DNA of 64,000 bases from Cohnella phaseoli. GTDB lineage: Bacteria; Bacillota; Bacilli; Paenibacillales; Paenibacillaceae. Within the stretch, counting starts at the first letter, position 1; the number at the start of each line of letters is the position of its first letter. The translations under genes were made by a program, and so were the position numbers. The notes under the pieces were generated by a model. The model was not told where the DNA came from. It was given only the letters and a program-made list of their open reading frames with translations, and made no database searches. The DNA is taken from positions 1 to 64,000 of the forward strand of contig NZ_QRDZ01000005.1 of the NCBI RefSeq assembly GCF_003386235.1. Reading direction: 5' to 3'. Below, piece by piece: positions 1 to 8,212 of this stretch.

Positions 1-2
1 AG

Positions 3-53
3 ACGGATAGAGTCAAGCTTGTCGAGGAGAATCAGCGCGTCATACTACGTTAG
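3..53 (+). other. possible 3' end of a CDS cut by the window edge
   Basis: A reading frame open from base 3 gives 16 residues ending in ENQRVILR and a TAG at 51-53. It could be the C-terminus of a gene that begins outside the window. The stretch is too short to recognise, and the other two forward frames also stop quickly, so this is only a possibility. Confidence 0.2.
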
Positions 54-223
54 GCAAAGATAAATGAATATCCAATTTTGTGGAAAATCGCGTCTTCTGT
101 TCCTGCTCTGATTTTTTGGCTTACTGGGAAGAAAATCAAATGGGAAAATATGAAACCAAATCACAATATTGGATTAGGCCTCACCCTTCGACTATTATGT
201 CAGGTTTGATGCATGACTAGTGT

Positions 224-460
224 AAGAAAGTGCCTCCGCACTATCCCAGCCGTGGAGTGGAGGCCAAGAAAGTGCCTCCACGCCCTCCCGACCATGTAGC
301 GAAGGCCAAGAAAGTGCCTCCGCACCATCCCGGCCGTGTAGCGAAGGCCAAGAAAGTGCCTTCGCGCCCTCCCGACCATGTAGCGAAGGCCAAGAAAGTG
401 CCTCCGCACCATCCCAGCCGTGGAGTGGAGGCCAAGAAAGTGCCTTCGCGCGCCTCAAAC
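224..460. repeat. 42-bp tandem minisatellite, about 5.5 units
   Basis: AAGAAAGTGCCT recurs at 224, 266, 308, 350, 392 and 434, an exact 42-bp period. The units alternate between two slightly different forms (CACCATCCCGGCCGTG-like and CGCCCTCCCGACCATG-like). Because 42 is a multiple of 3, several frames on both strands stay open and mimic repeat proteins. No convincing ribosome binding site or signal peptide precedes any of them, so I treat the block as non-coding. The flanks (54-223 and 461-755) show nothing I recognise except A-rich stretches near 626-656. Confidence 0.9.
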
Positions 461-755
461 TCCTCCGCAGCAACGTCGATTCCAACACTCCGAAAGCTCC
501 GTAATACCTCTTCGATCGTCCAGTAAGCTGTCTCGCTGGTTGAGAAATCATTTCCTCTTTTATCTCTGGCCTCTTTTTCGCCAAAATCCAAATTTCTTCC
601 GGTTCGAACGGTCGTCTCCCAACTCCCAAAAAAAGAAACCGCGATCAAAAAAAACACGGTATACTCCCCCGATTCGCCAGTGGTAGTGTTAGAGCAGAAA
701 CAGGCGCGGCTCACCGCCGCCGGGGAAAAGAGGCGCGATAACCAAACGCAGGGGC

Positions 756-1113
756 ATGAAGGTATTCCAAGTAATGCTTACCTCTTTTGTTTTACTTGCG
801 AGCGCTATCATTCCGGTGTCGGCCGATACGACCTCCGATTATAGCGAATCTGTTACCTATACCAACGCGAGCATCGCGAAAATGACGTTAGTGTCCAACG
901 TTTCATCCACTTACGTGTACGTGCATTACATGGTCAATAACGGACAGGATATGCACTACCTGATGCGAGAGTGTCGGCGAAGAGCTTGAGGAGGAATTGC
1001 AGATGTCGTCCGGCATGTCCGGGTACGTCATTCTGAACTTGAACATCGGCAACGGCGCATCCCATGATCCGGCTACGGAATACATCGTTTATACGGAGCG
1101 AGGGGTTGCTTAG
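756..1113 (+). pseudogene. small secreted protein gene interrupted by a frameshift
   Basis: ATG 756 begins a hydrophobic signal peptide (MKVFQVMLTSFVLLASAII) followed by VSADTT, a plausible signal peptidase site. The frame runs through YVYVHYMVNNGQDMHYLM and stops at 987-989. Skipping one base near 972 joins it to a downstream frame (VGEELEEELQMSSGMSGYVI ... EYIVYTERGV) that ends at TAG 1111-1113. The downstream frame has no start of its own and reads like the continuation of the same small extracellular protein, about 118 residues in total. I do not recognise the family. A sequencing error is as likely as a real inactivating mutation. A hairpin terminator follows at about 1250. Confidence 0.5.
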
Positions 1114-1240
1114 CTTTAGTGTTAGCGTGCCGGGCGCGGCCCAAAGCTTAAGGGCATTGCCATGACGTCCGGAGCTGGCGCTTCAGAAAGCTGGCCATAC
1201 CAGCTTCATCGATAGGGGTTTACGGGAACGTTCATCGGCT

Positions 1241-1284
1241 ATAAAAAAAGGAGGCTTGCGGCAACGGGCCGCAAGCCTCAAGTT
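1241..1284. terminator. intrinsic terminator, possibly bidirectional
   Basis: A perfect 11-bp stem (AGGCTTGCGGC 1252-1262 with GCCGCAAGCCT 1268-1278) has a 5-nt loop. A run of seven A lies on its left side and a weaker TTTT on its right. It separates the frameshifted small gene from the SLH gene. Confidence 0.8.
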
Positions 1285-1412
1285 TTATATTTCAAAGGGG
1301 GGTCATGTATTTATCTTAACCGCAGAACATGAAGGGGAGATGAAAGAAATATTACGTTATCATTACAAAGTGTAAGAAGTGTAAACGGGCGGCGATTTCC
1401 AAATCTTATGGA

Positions 1413-1448
1413 TTTGTCATATGACAGAAGTGATGACAACGCTCACTA
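1413..1448 (+). promoter_or_regulatory. conserved bipartite regulatory element, copy A
   Basis: Palindrome TGTCATATGACA (1415-1426), 7 bp, TGACA (1434-1438), 4 bp, TCACTA (1443-1448). The same three blocks with near-identical spacing occur at 8139, 30450 and (minus strand) 33468. Here the element ends 71 bp before the start codon of the SLH protein at 1520. That reproducible distance suggests an operator or promoter element for that gene. The binding factor is unknown. Confidence 0.75.
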
Positions 1449-1473
1449 TTTCTCGATAGGAGAATTCATTAAA

Positions 1474-1500
1474 ATGGCTAAGGTACCTAATGAATTATAG
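1474..1500 (+). CDS. possible 8-residue leader peptide
   Basis: ATG 1474 follows an AGGAGA (about 1458) and reads MAKVPNEL then TAG. It lies between regulatory element A and the ribosome binding site of the SLH gene. No rare-codon run or attenuator hairpin accompanies it, so it may be chance. Confidence 0.2.
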   Translation: MAKVPNEL

Positions 1501-1519
1501 ACCTAAAGGAGACATTTTA

Positions 1520-4500
1520 ATGAGGGAGAAAAACAAGGCGAGAAAAAGCTTACTGCTGTTTCTGTCATTTGCTTTAATGACAGGCTGGGTAACGGGACTT
1601 CACCCGATTAAGTCTTCGGCCGCAAGCGGCCCTTCTTTGACGCCGATGAATCAGCCGGTGGAGACGTTGATTGGCGGGACGGAGGCGATTTTCCGGGACT
1701 ACGATGGAATCAAGGTCGATTTTGCCGACGATCAAGATTCCGATGGGATCGATCTGCCGTTCTCGTTTACCTACTTTGGAACGACCTATAATAAAATTTA
1801 TGTTTCGCCGAACGGTAGCATCAAATTCGATTCGCCAAACTATACGAATATCGCTCCTTTTGACGACGATTTATATGTGACGACCAAGAGCAAGGTTTTA
1901 TATACGACGATTGGAGAAGTGCATAATCGAAAATTCGTGATCCAATATACGAATATGATGACATACGGCCAGAGATTCAGTTCAACACCTCTTGGCACCT
2001 TCCAAGTTATACTCAATGAATCGGATCATTCGATTCAATTTCAATATCCGAATCTTATAGGATTAACTCACGCCGAGGAAGCATTTGGTTCCGATGCATG
2101 GATCGGAATAAAAGGTCCATCTGCCAGTGTTGAATATGCCGACTACGAGAAGAGCCTGGCGGAAAAGCAAGCGATTCGTTTTACGCCTAACGGATCGGAT
2201 GATTATACGATGGCGACTAACCTGGAAGGAACAGCTTTTGCCGCATATGATGCGAACGTCGTCTATGAACCGATTATTTTGATTACGGATTTGTTTCCGG
2301 GAACTGCGGCGCCGGTAAGCCCGACAGACGGTTCTTATGCGATATCGAAGGAAACCTTCCAATGGAGCGCAGGGGACGGGGCAACCTCCTATAGTCTGCT
2401 GATTGCCACGGATCCGGAATTTATTAACGGTTCGGTCGTTCAACACGGGATTCAGCAGCCTTCCTATGAAGTCACTGGGCTGCGGGAAGGCCAACAATAT
2501 TATTGGAAAATTATCTGCGAGAACGATACCGGCTATACGCTCTCCAATACTTATACTTTTGCTACGGTTATAGACGACAGCCATGAGCCATTGAATCAAC
2601 CGCAAGAAGTGTTGGAACAGGGGACAGAGCTTGCGCTGAATCAGTCAGGTGACTTCGATGCGATTCCGATCGGGTTCGGACCGGATTCCAAATTTAATTT
2701 CTACGGTGAAGAGATTGTAGAGGTTTATGCGAGCGAATACGGAGACGAATTGTATCTGGGGGATAACGGCTACATGGTCTCCAACTTTCCCGAGCTTGGT
2801 TCATTCGGCAAGGTCGTCTATAAGACAGTTGGAACGGCGCCTTATCGCAAGCTCGTGATTCAATTTACGAATATGTCTATTAATAACACCATAGTTGGAA
2901 CCTACCAAGTGATTTTGTACGAAACGACGAATGTCGTCCAATTTCAGTATCCTCAGCTGATTGCATTGGACAACGGTGCTTATGCTTTCGGCGCCGGTAC
3001 GTGGATCGGCATAGAAGGCAATACCGGATTTGTCACCTACTCGTCTGGGGAGAAGAGCCTGAAAGAGAAACAAGCGATCCGGTTTATTCCGGACGGATCA
3101 GGCAATTATGAACTCATCCGGAATGCGCAGTATGAACCGATCTTGTTGATTCCGGATGGATTCCCGAATAAGCCGACGCTAGTAAGTCCTGCAGATGGGG
3201 CGGTCGCAACAAGCGATGTAGCTTTGCAATGGGATGCCGTTAGCAATGCGGCTGGTTACATGGTTTTGCTTTCTACGGATCTCGAGTTTTCAAGCGATTC
3301 GTTAATTGAACTGGATGATGAAATGATCACGGATACTACTTATCCTCTAAGCGGATTGGAGGAAGGCAGAGTATATTATTGGAAAGTCATAGCTTTCACC
3401 GAATCCGACAAATTTACGATGTCGAATACGTCCAAGTTTAAGGTTTATGGAGCTCAACCGGCAATTACGGTTCATACTGACGAAGTTAAATCGATCGCCT
3501 CGATGACGGCGACCGCGGGCGGCAGCGTGACTCTTAGTGGCAACGCAACAATCGCGGAACGGGGAATCGTATATGCCTCGACTGCCATTCCGACGATCAA
3601 AGATCGTAAAGTGAAAGCCGGGACGTCCGGAACGGGAGAGTATTCAATCGATCTTGCTGGGCTTCAAGCCAATACGGCTTACTATGTACGGGCCTATGCG
3701 ATCAGCGAAGGTAAAGTCGTCTACGGACCGGAGGTCACATTTATAACGCTTGGTTCCGACGCAAGCATAAGCGGATTAACGTTAAGCGGCATGACGTTAG
3801 ACCAAACCGTTAGCGGAAGCGTGTATTCGTACACGGCGAACGTCCCGTATTCTTTGTCCAGCACGACAGTGACGGCAACCGTCGTCGATTCGGTTTATGG
3901 AAGCTACTCGGTGAGCGCGTACAACGGCGCAAACTTAATTGTTGGGCCGCTGCAATTGACAAGCGGGGAAACCAGCGCTCCGATTGCGCTTCAAGTAGGC
4001 AGCACGCGGATTGAACTGATTGCGTACGATAAGAACGGAAACGGCAAAACGTACAACGTGACGGTCACAAGAGCAAACGCGCCAGCGACTCCGAGCGGGG
4101 GCGGAGGAGGCGGAAGCAGCACCATTACCTCTAAGAACGGAAAAATCGTGATTCCGGCAGGTAGAGCAGGCGAAGTGAGCCTGGATGGGGATATTGAAAT
4201 CGTAATTCCGGCGAACGCTTCCGACAAACAACTGGAGTTGACGATCAAGAAGCTGAGCAGCGCGCAAGGGCTGCTCGGGAACAAAGAGATACTCGCCAGC
4301 GCGGTGTATGAAGTGCTCAAGAACTTTCCGGCAAACTTCAGCAGACCGGTTATGCTGACGTTGAAGTTCGATGCGGCGAAGGTGAAGAGCGGACAAACTG
4401 TCGCAATCTTCTACTTCGACGAAACGAAGAAGGTTTGGGTGAAGGTCGAAGGCGGCAAGATCAAGGGCGACCGAATCAACGCGGAAGTCAATCATTTTAC

Positions 4501-5128
4501 GAAATTTGCGGTACTTGTCGTGGACGAGAAGACGGGACTTCCGGTAGCGGAGCCGTCGACGCCCGAAACGACCGAGGAGACTGAGCCAGTCAAGCTAAGC
4601 GACATCTCCGGCCATTGGGCCGAAGCGAGCATCAAGGATGCCGTGAAGCAAGGGATCGTAAAAGGCTACTCGGACGGGACGTTCAAACCGAACGCAACCG
4701 TCACTCGAGCGGAATTCGCGGTTATGCTCATGAATGCGCTCAAGCCTGCGGGCAAGGGGGCTGAGCTTGGCTTCGCGGACAATGCGAAGATCGGCGGATG
4801 GGCGCGAGAAGCGATTGCGCAAGCAGTGCAAGCGAATATCATTAAGGGCTTCTCGGACGGCACGTTCCGTCCGAACTCAAATCTGACTCGCGCTGAGATG
4901 GCTTCGATCGTGGCCAATGCGTTGAAGTTGAGCGGCAGTGTTGAGGCAACTAACGGCTTCAGCGATGCGGCGAAACTTCCGAACTGGGCGAAGGGAGCGA
5001 TCGGGGCTCTTACCGAAGCGGGTATTATGCAAGGCAAGAACGGCAACAAATTCGACTCAAGCGCTACGGCAACGAGAGCGGAAGCAGTCACCGTTCTGTT
5101 GAAGATGCTGGTTCAAACGGGGAAGTAA
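1520..5128 (+). CDS. SLH-domain cell-surface protein with FN3-like and cadherin-like modules
   Basis: A secreted 1202-residue protein predicted to bind secondary cell-wall polymer through its C-terminus. Start ATG 1520 has AAAGGAG 8 nt upstream; an upstream in-frame ATG at 1490 lacks one. Residues 1-36 are a signal peptide. Two similar beta-rich modules (about 40-220 and 360-540, each with a FG..YVSPNG/YASEYG-type core and a W-I-G-I strand) are each followed by an FN3-like domain containing YYWK. A third FN3-like segment (about 650-740) and a cadherin-like beta-sandwich (about 740-840) come next. A Gly6 linker near 855 leads to an IVIPA-type domain. Three SLH repeats fill about 1020-1202 (SDGTFKPN, SDGTFRPN and a more divergent third). 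Element A upstream suggests co-regulation with the lipoprotein at 30557 and the PstS-like genes. Ligand and function are unknown. Confidence 0.9.
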   Translation: MREKNKARKSLLLFLSFALMTGWVTGLHPIKSSAASGPSLTPMNQPVETLIGGTEAIFRDYDGIKVDFADDQDSDGIDLPFSFTYFGTTYNKIYVSPNGSIKFDSPNYTNIAPFDDDLYVTTKSKVLYTTIGEVHNRKFVIQYTNMMTYGQRFSSTPLGTFQVILNESDHSIQFQYPNLIGLTHAEEAFGSDAWIGIKGPSASVEYADYEKSLAEKQAIRFTPNGSDDYTMATNLEGTAFAAYDANVVYEPIILITDLFPGTAAPVSPTDGSYAISKETFQWSAGDGATSYSLLIATDPEFINGSVVQHGIQQPSYEVTGLREGQQYYWKIICENDTGYTLSNTYTFATVIDDSHEPLNQPQEVLEQGTELALNQSGDFDAIPIGFGPDSKFNFYGEEIVEVYASEYGDELYLGDNGYMVSNFPELGSFGKVVYKTVGTAPYRKLVIQFTNMSINNTIVGTYQVILYETTNVVQFQYPQLIALDNGAYAFGAGTWIGIEGNTGFVTYSSGEKSLKEKQAIRFIPDGSGNYELIRNAQYEPILLIPDGFPNKPTLVSPADGAVATSDVALQWDAVSNAAGYMVLLSTDLEFSSDSLIELDDEMITDTTYPLSGLEEGRVYYWKVIAFTESDKFTMSNTSKFKVYGAQPAITVHTDEVKSIASMTATAGGSVTLSGNATIAERGIVYASTAIPTIKDRKVKAGTSGTGEYSIDLAGLQANTAYYVRAYAISEGKVVYGPEVTFITLGSDASISGLTLSGMTLDQTVSGSVYSYTANVPYSLSSTTVTATVVDSVYGSYSVSAYNGANLIVGPLQLTSGETSAPIALQVGSTRIELIAYDKNGNGKTYNVTVTRANAPATPSGGGGGGSSTITSKNGKIVIPAGRAGEVSLDGDIEIVIPANASDKQLELTIKKLSSAQGLLGNKEILASAVYEVLKNFPANFSRPVMLTLKFDAAKVKSGQTVAIFYFDETKKVWVKVEGGKIKGDRINAEVNHFTKFAVLVVDEKTGLPVAEPSTPETTEETEPVKLSDISGHWAEASIKDAVKQGIVKGYSDGTFKPNATVTRAEFAVMLMNALKPAGKGAELGFADNAKIGGWAREAIAQAVQANIIKGFSDGTFRPNSNLTRAEMASIVANALKLSGSVEATNGFSDAAKLPNWAKGAIGALTEAGIMQGKNGNKFDSSATATRAEAVTVLLKMLVQTGK

Positions 5129-5150
5129 CGTATATCCAGATACAATAGAG

Positions 5151-5178
5151 AACAGGCCGCTCAATGGGCGGCCTGTTT
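5151..5178. terminator. bidirectional terminator between convergent genes
   Basis: AACAGGCCGC (5151-5160) pairs perfectly with GCGGCCTGTT (5168-5177) around a 7-nt loop. It lies between the SLH gene (plus strand) and the decarboxylase gene (minus strand) and can serve both. Confidence 0.8.
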
Positions 5179-5231
5179 ACTTGTACGTAATGAGCGAAAT
5201 GGGTCGATTCAAGAATGAAAAATTCGCATAA

Positions 5232-6359
5232 TTAAGCCAACCGCATCTTAAAATCCTCATAGCCGAACTGGCGCACGATGCGACAGTCGCCGTCTTTGTC
5301 CTGCACGGCAAGGGTCGGCAGCGGCATACCGTTAAACGTATTGGTCTTGACCATGGAGTAGATCGCCATATCCCCGAATACGAGCCGGTCGCCGACCTGT
5401 AAAGGCTGATCGAACGAATAGTCGCCGATAACGTCTCCGGTTAAGCAGGTCTGTCCCGCCAAGCGATACGTAAAAGGTTTCTCTCCGGACTCGCCGGAAC
5501 CCAGAAGAGGAGGGCGATACGGCATTTCCAGCACATCCGGCATATGGCACGTTGCAGAGGTATCAAGAATGGCGATGTCGATGCCGTTCTTATGGAAGTC
5601 CAGCACGGATGCGACCATGTAGCCTGCGTTAAGCGCAACCGCTTCGCCCGGCTCCAGATAGACCTCCAAACCGTACTTCTCCTGCATACGCTTGATGCAA
5701 GCATCCAGCGTATCGAGATCGTAATCGTCTCTTGTAATATGGTGCCCGCCGCCGAAATTAATCCATTCCATCTGCGGCAGCCATTCGCCGAACTTCTCTT
5801 CGACCGCCCGCAGCGTCGTCTCCAAGTCGTCGGAGTTTTGCTGGCAGAGCGTGTGGAAGTGCAGGCCGGAGACGCCGTCGAGCAGCTCCGGGCGGAAATC
5901 CTCACGCCTGGCCCCGAACCTGGAGCCGGGTGAGCAGGGATCGTAAATCTCATGGCCCACCTGCGTCGAGCATTCCGGGTTGACGCGCAATCCGACTTTG
6001 CGGCCGGCTTGCAGCGCCTTGGCTTTAAACTTCTCCAGCTGCGAGAAAGAATTAAAAATAATGTGATCGCAGATGGAGAGGATCTCATCGATCTCGTCTT
6101 CCCGGTAAGCGGGGGCAAAGACGTGCGTTTCTTTGCCCATCTCTTCGTAGCCCAGCCGGGCCTCGTACAAGCCGCTTGCGGTCGTACCGAGCAAATATTC
6201 GCCGATGAGCGGATATAGCGTCGTCATGGAAAACGCTTTTTGGGCTAAAATAATCTTGGCGCCCGTCCGCTGCATCACGCCGGCCAAAATTTTCAGGTTC
6301 TTCTCGATCAGAGCTTCGTCAACGACAAAACAAGGCGTAGGCAGCTGTTCAAACCGCAT
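5232..6359 (-). CDS. nspC: carboxynorspermidine/carboxyspermidine decarboxylase
   Basis: A PLP-dependent alanine-racemase-fold decarboxylase of 375 residues, the normal length for the family. It removes CO2 from carboxyspermidine or carboxynorspermidine to give the triamine. Visible features are the PLP lysine in LAQKAFSM (Lys41), GLRVNPE, HFHTLCQQ, the glycine-rich phosphate loop FGGGHHITR, EPGEAV, and a cysteine/aspartate segment CLTGDVIGDY near residue 305. It starts 1 nt after the stop of the dehydrogenase gene, so the two are translationally coupled. The pair forms the aspartate-semialdehyde-dependent alternative to the S-adenosylmethionine route of spermidine synthesis. Whether the product is spermidine or norspermidine cannot be read from sequence. 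Confidence 0.95.
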   Translation of the reverse strand: MRFEQLPTPCFVVDEALIEKNLKILAGVMQRTGAKIILAQKAFSMTTLYPLIGEYLLGTTASGLYEARLGYEEMGKETHVFAPAYREDEIDEILSICDHIIFNSFSQLEKFKAKALQAGRKVGLRVNPECSTQVGHEIYDPCSPGSRFGARREDFRPELLDGVSGLHFHTLCQQNSDDLETTLRAVEEKFGEWLPQMEWINFGGGHHITRDDYDLDTLDACIKRMQEKYGLEVYLEPGEAVALNAGYMVASVLDFHKNGIDIAILDTSATCHMPDVLEMPYRPPLLGSGESGEKPFTYRLAGQTCLTGDVIGDYSFDQPLQVGDRLVFGDMAIYSMVKTNTFNGMPLPTLAVQDKDGDCRIVRQFGYEDFKMRLA

Positions 6360-6360
6360 T

Positions 6361-7608
6361 TTAGCGAACCAGCGCCGGTTGTTTAGCTGCTTGAGACGAC
6401 TCTTGTCCGTCGTCGACCAGTACCGGGTTAAAGTCTTCTACCCACGGAAGTCCCCATTTGTTCAGTTCTTCCATGAACGGATCCGGATCGAACTCCTCGA
6501 CGTTGTATACGCCTGGCTTGTTCCACTTGCCGGTCAGCACCATTGCCGCTCCGATCATGGCAGGAACGCCCGTCGTGTAGGAGATCGCCTGGGAGCCGAC
6601 TTCCTTGTAGCACTCTTGGTGGTCGCAAACGTTGTACACATAGTACGTTTTAGCTACGCCGTCTTTTTTACCCTGGAAAATACAGCCGATGTTCGTCTTG
6701 CCGACCGTGCGCGGTCCAAGGGAAGCCGGGTCCGGCAATACAGCCTTCAAGAATTGCAGCGGAATGATTTGCTTGCCTTCGAATTCGATCGGCTCGATCG
6801 AAGTCATGCCGACGTTCTCCAGCGCTCTGAGGTGAGTCAGATAGCTTTGGCCGAAAGTCATGAAGAAGCGGATGCGCTTCAGTCCCGGCATGTTGACGGC
6901 AAGGGATTCGAGCTCTTCATGGTATAGCAAGTACATGTCCTTCTCGCCAACCTCGGCGAAGTTGTAGACGCGCTTGATTTCCATCGGATTCGTCTCGATC
7001 CATTCGCCGTTCTCCCAGTATCTGCCGTTGGCGGATACTTCGCGGATGTTGATCTCCGGGTTGAAGTTCGTGGCGAACGGATAGCCGTGATCGCCGCCGT
7101 TGCAATCCAGAATGTCGATATATTCGATTTCGTCGAAGTAGTGCTTAAGCGCATAAGCGGAAAATACGCCGGTTACGCCCGGGTCGAAGCCGCTGCCCAG
7201 AAGCGCCGTAATGCCGGCTTTCTCGAAGCGCTCGCGGTACTCCCACTGCCATTTGTACTCGAACTTCGCGGTGTCTTCGGGCTCGTAGTTGGCCGTATCC
7301 ATGTAATGGGTTTTGGTGGCCAGGCAAGCGTCCATAATCGTCAAGTCTTGATACGGCAGCGCCAGGTTCATGACGATATCCGGTTTGACCTCTTCGATCA
7401 ACGCGATCAGCTCGTCCACATTGTTAGCATCTACTTGCGCCGTCGTAATTTTCGTTTTGCCGCCGTCCAGCTTCGCTTTCAGATCGTCGCACTTGGATTT
7501 CGTGCGGCTCGCGATACAAATTTCTTCAAAAACCTCGCTGTTTTGCACACATTTGTGGATGGCTACCGAAGCCACTCCGCCGCAACCGATAACTAACGCT
7601 TTTCCCAT
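6361..7608 (-). CDS. carboxy(nor)spermidine synthase, saccharopine dehydrogenase family
   Basis: A 415-residue saccharopine-dehydrogenase-like reductase. In this pathway the enzyme condenses putrescine (or diaminopropane) with aspartate beta-semialdehyde and reduces the imine with NADPH. The N-terminus has the Rossmann motif VIGCGGVASV. SGFDPGVTGVFSAYA and DCNGGDHGYPFATNFNPE are typical of the carboxynorspermidine dehydrogenase subgroup rather than lysine-pathway enzymes. ATG 7606-7608 is preceded by AAGGGG. It is the first gene of the two-gene minus-strand operon with nspC. A rho-independent terminator lies 63-104 nt upstream of the start, in the leader, so attenuation is possible. Confidence 0.92.
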   Translation of the reverse strand: MGKALVIGCGGVASVAIHKCVQNSEVFEEICIASRTKSKCDDLKAKLDGGKTKITTAQVDANNVDELIALIEEVKPDIVMNLALPYQDLTIMDACLATKTHYMDTANYEPEDTAKFEYKWQWEYRERFEKAGITALLGSGFDPGVTGVFSAYALKHYFDEIEYIDILDCNGGDHGYPFATNFNPEINIREVSANGRYWENGEWIETNPMEIKRVYNFAEVGEKDMYLLYHEELESLAVNMPGLKRIRFFMTFGQSYLTHLRALENVGMTSIEPIEFEGKQIIPLQFLKAVLPDPASLGPRTVGKTNIGCIFQGKKDGVAKTYYVYNVCDHQECYKEVGSQAISYTTGVPAMIGAAMVLTGKWNKPGVYNVEEFDPDPFMEELNKWGLPWVEDFNPVLVDDGQESSQAAKQPALVR

Positions 7609-7666
7609 GTCTCAATCCCCTTACATAGAGTTTTGTTTGAAGCTCCGGATGATCGTTTCTACGCAC

Positions 7667-7712
7667 AAAAAAACAAGTGGCCCAAACGCATCATCGCGTA
7701 TCACACTTGTTT
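7667..7712 (-). terminator. terminator hairpin in the leader of the polyamine operon
   Basis: On the minus strand AAACAAGTG (7712-7704) pairs with CACTTGTTT (7679-7671) and runs into a T tract (A7667-7673 on plus). The 24-nt loop contains a further ACGC/GCGT stem. No minus-strand gene ends just upstream, so the hairpin lies inside the probable 5' leader of the dehydrogenase gene and may be an attenuator rather than a gene-end terminator. Confidence 0.65.
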
Positions 7713-8212
7713 AGATATAAATACGAATATTAAACGTCCCCAGCAATCGGGACATAGCTTTTGTTAGGAAGCTCTTTAATATTCAAAATATATCGTTAAC
7801 GAATCAGAGTCTAAATAGCAAATAATCACTATGCCACTCTTATTGACCGTTTCACAAGTTGTGTGCGAATGCACTGGTTGTAAAGTAACCAACTCATAAA
7901 ATTTGAGCTTTTAACTCAATCAATAAGGCAACTTAAGTTGCCAGTCGGCATTTGACCCGGCTGTCCGTTGGCCTCAACTTCTTGTCGGAAGTGGTCAAAA
8001 ATTATCTGCTTGGAAAGGCTCCGCATATTTTGAATATCAGCTTTCCAATCACGCAATACCATACAATAATAACAACAGACTCCGAATATATCAACTATGA
8101 AAATATTAAAATCGCCTAACAATTTTCGACAGCGTTCTTGTCATATGACAAAGTGATGACAGAACTCACTACCAAGCGCCGCTGAAAGTCGCTAATGTGA
8201 GAAGAGACAGGG
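7713..8212. other. long intergenic region upstream of the polyamine operon
   Basis: About 500 bp without a convincing gene. It contains a perfect 16-bp palindrome GGCAACTTAAGTTGCC (7927-7942), a GTCCC/GGGAC hairpin on the minus strand near 7736-7755, and element B at 8139. A 68-codon minus-strand frame at 7916-8122 has no good ribosome binding site, and I do not accept it as a gene. The area could be a regulatory leader or the remains of a lost gene. Confidence 0.5.
8139..8171 (+). promoter_or_regulatory. conserved bipartite regulatory element, copy B (antisense to diguanylate cyclase)
   Basis: TGTCATATGACA (8139-8150), 6 bp, TGACA (8157-8161), 4 bp, TCACTA (8166-8171). It is oriented to the right, but the next 1.5 kb is the diguanylate cyclase gene on the opposite strand, and no plus-strand start codon with a ribosome binding site appears about 72 bp downstream. 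It may drive an antisense transcript or be an orphaned site. Confidence 0.65.

Noticed and set aside
195..714. Overlapping ORFs on both strands through the 42-bp repeat
   Set aside because: They exist because the period is a multiple of 3. No start has a good ribosome binding site, and the frames have no recognisable fold.
1474..1500. Attenuation by the 8-residue leader peptide
   Set aside because: A ribosome binding site is present, but no alternative hairpins or regulatory codon run follow. I keep it only as a low-confidence feature.
7916..8122. Minus-strand 68-codon ORF
   Set aside because: No ribosome binding site, no recognisable domain and AT-rich composition. It lies in the long leader upstream of the polyamine operon.
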